DNA from: Actinomycetes bacterium
GTDB taxonomy: Bacteria; Actinomycetota; Actinomycetes; Actinomycetales; Cellulomonadaceae
Assembly: GCA_021793675.1 (NCBI GenBank)
Contig: JAJYSG010000019.1
Location: 1-40,096, forward strand
Length of the DNA: 40,096 bases
Direction of reading: 5' to 3'
Made by a program: the position numbers and the translations under genes
Notes under the pieces: model-generated
Told to the model about the DNA's origin: nothing
The model's input: only the letters and a program-made list of their open reading frames with translations
The model's database searches: none
Shown here: piece by piece, positions 38,790 to 40,096 of the stretch
Layout: the number at the start of each line of letters is the position of its first letter
Position numbering within the stretch: the stretch's first letter is position 1

Positions 38790-40096
38790 ACGCCGCCTCG
38801 CACGCCCACCGGCCGTCGGGGGTCCCGACGAGCAGCACCGCACGCCCGTCGTCGAGCGCCACCTGCAGGTGCGCACGCACCAGCGGGCCGGTCGAGCCGG
38901 GTGCCCACCACCGCTCGCACACCGGCCACGGCCCTGCCCAGCCGATCACCACCGACGAGCCGACGCCGTCGCCGGCCGCTGGAGAGCGGATGCCGCCGGC
39001 CGCCGGAGGGCGGACGATCGCGCCGCTGCGACCGGCGGACTCATCAGCCGCCGGCCGCGCGTCGTCCGGTGACCAGACGACGACGGCCGGCTCGCCCACC
39101 AGCCCGGTCCGTTCGTCGTAGCGCACCGCCGACCCGGTGGCGTCCCGCAGCTCGACCGGGCGCGAGGCCGTGAGCACGGTCGCCGGTGCCGGGTCCGGCA
39201 GGCGTCCTGGCCAGGGACGGTCGACCGGGCGTGGCGGGTCGGTCTGCTCGCCCCACACCCGCAGGTGGACCTGCTCGCGCACGTCCCGGCCACCGGCGAG
39301 GTCCGCGACGAGCACTCCCGAGCCGCCGATCATCCCCTGCACCCGCTCCAGCGCCCGGTGCGCCCGCAGGTCCCCGCCGGACGGGCCACCCCACAGACGC
39401 CCCTGCTCGGCGGCGGCCGGGAGCACGTCGAGCGCGGTGAGCATGAGGCGCACCAGCGTGACGGGGTGCTCGTCACGATCCGGCGCCCCCTCGGACAACC
39501 ATCCCTCGAGCTGCCAGCGGATCCGGTCGGTGATCCGCGCGGGGGTCAGACCACCCCAGCCGCCGAGGTCGGTGCGCCACGTGCGGGCCAGCACCGTGCC
39601 GTCGTCGGTGGTCGCCGCCACCTCCAACCGCCCGCACGCGACGCCTCGCGCCACCAGGTCGTCATGCAGCTGCTCGGCGAGCCGGCGTCCCGCGAAGGTC
39701 GTCTGGTCCACCCGGTCCAACGGTGGGTCGAGGTCCGCGGTCGCCACGAGGTCGGCCTCCGGCCGCCGACGGGCCGGTGGCCTCTCGTCGAGCCCGTTCG
39801 CCAGCAGGTGCGCCCACGTCCCGAGCCGGCCGAACCGTGCGTGCACGCTGCCCGCCGGCAGTGCTGCCAGCGCGCCGAGCGTGCGCAGGCCGAGCCGCTG
39901 CAGCAGGTCCCCGAGCTCCGCGACCTGCCGGGCCTGCTCGTCCGTGACGGTGGCGTGCACCAGCTCGCCGATGCCGTACCCCGCGAGGAACACGGCCGAG
40001 CACCCCGGCGTCACCACGGCCCCGGTGCGGGCGGCGAGCACCGCCGCCAGCAGACCGTCGGCCGTGCCCACGCCGCACTCGTAGCCGGTGCCCGCC
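38782..40096 (-). CDS. imuB: ImuB, DNA polymerase Y-family mutasome protein (runs off the right edge)
   Basis: ImuB is the hub of the mutasome: a Y-family-like protein that binds the sliding clamp, ImuA' and DnaE2. About 437 C-terminal residues are visible and the frame stays open to the edge (GYECGVGTADGLL), so the N-terminal palm is outside. Visible parts are the GELVHATVTDEQARQVAEL-LGDLLQRLGLRTLGALAALP helix-hairpin-helix region, the little-finger segment (FAGRRLAEQLHDDLVARGVA) and a C-terminal part ending RWACEAAYD. Because the palm is missing I cannot check whether the catalytic acids are absent as in typical ImuB. It is identified by family sequence and by its overlap with dnaE2. Confidence 0.92.
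   Translation of the reverse strand, partial: AGTGYECGVGTADGLLAAVLAARTGAVVTPGCSAVFLAGYGIGELVHATVTDEQARQVAELGDLLQRLGLRTLGALAALPAGSVHARFGRLGTWAHLLANGLDERPPARRRPEADLVATADLDPPLDRVDQTTFAGRRLAEQLHDDLVARGVACGRLEVAATTDDGTVLARTWRTDLGGWGGLTPARITDRIRWQLEGWLSEGAPDRDEHPVTLVRLMLTALDVLPAAAEQGRLWGGPSGGDLRAHRALERVQGMIGGSGVLVADLAGGRDVREQVHLRVWGEQTDPPRPVDRPWPGRLPDPAPATVLTASRPVELRDATGSAVRYDERTGLVGEPAVVVWSPDDARPAADESAGRSGAIVRPPAAGGIRSPAAGDGVGSSVVIGWAGPWPVCERWWAPGSTGPLVRAHLQVALDDGRAVLLVGTPDGRWACEAAYD

Overview
The window is very GC-rich, densely coded DNA from an actinobacterium, most likely a member of Micrococcales near Cellulomonas (family-level placement is inference). Three things point there: a complete Pup-proteasome gene set, the mycothiol gene mshC, and many genes whose -10 box (TANNNT, often TAGGCT, TACGCT or TAGGGT) sits 6-7 nt before an ATG or GTG, the signature of leaderless actinobacterial transcripts. 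No phage, insertion sequence, CRISPR array or rRNA was seen. There is one tRNA, tRNA-Leu(GAG).

Region 1 (1-16.3 kb) is the proteasome neighbourhood: pafA (cut by the left edge), prcA, prcB, pup, dop, mpa/arc and trmI, all on the minus strand. Pup is deamidated by Dop, ligated to target lysines by PafA, and tagged proteins are unfolded by the Mpa/ARC ring into the PrcAB core. Unlike the compact order known from mycobacteria, a 3.6-kb gene for a giant zinc-ribbon polytopic membrane protein sits on the opposite strand between pup and dop, and a small lipoprotein gene lies between dop and mpa. pup and dop nevertheless share an identical 12-bp promoter block. Around this core are a CBS-less site-2 protease, a solo RecB-like nuclease with an Fe-S cysteine set, a HAD phosphatase, a PAC2 protein and mshC.

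Region 2 (16.4-24.9 kb): a three-gene, translationally coupled sugar ABC operon (lipoprotein binding protein, single-domain ATPase, XylH-like permease) with palindromic candidate operators upstream. It is followed by uppP, an aldo/keto reductase whose usual catalytic His reads Gln, a very acidic small protein, a DUF5703-type protein, a membrane-anchored hypothetical protein and an M20 peptidase.

Region 3 (24.9-34 kb): an M3 peptidase coupled to alanine dehydrogenase, a divergent Lrp/AsnC regulator, and a fructosamine-kinase remnant that has lost its catalytic core and carries a 41-bp tandem duplication at its 5' end. Next are a membrane-anchored metzincin-type protease, an alpha/beta hydrolase whose best Shine-Dalgarno sequence precedes an ATC codon, a hairpin-rich convergent gap, and an MFS exporter/XRE-regulator pair whose divergent -10 boxes occupy the same few bases. 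tRNA-Leu(GAG) closes this region.

Region 4 (34.1-40.1 kb): an AI-2E family transporter, then the mutasome genes dnaE2 (imuC) and imuB (cut by the right edge), which overlap by 8 bp.

No wholly new system was proven. The most unusual items are the interrupted proteasome locus with its shared promoter block, the window-wide leaderless promoter grammar, the collapsed fructosamine kinase, the possible AUC start, and the shared -10 of the MFS/XRE pair.
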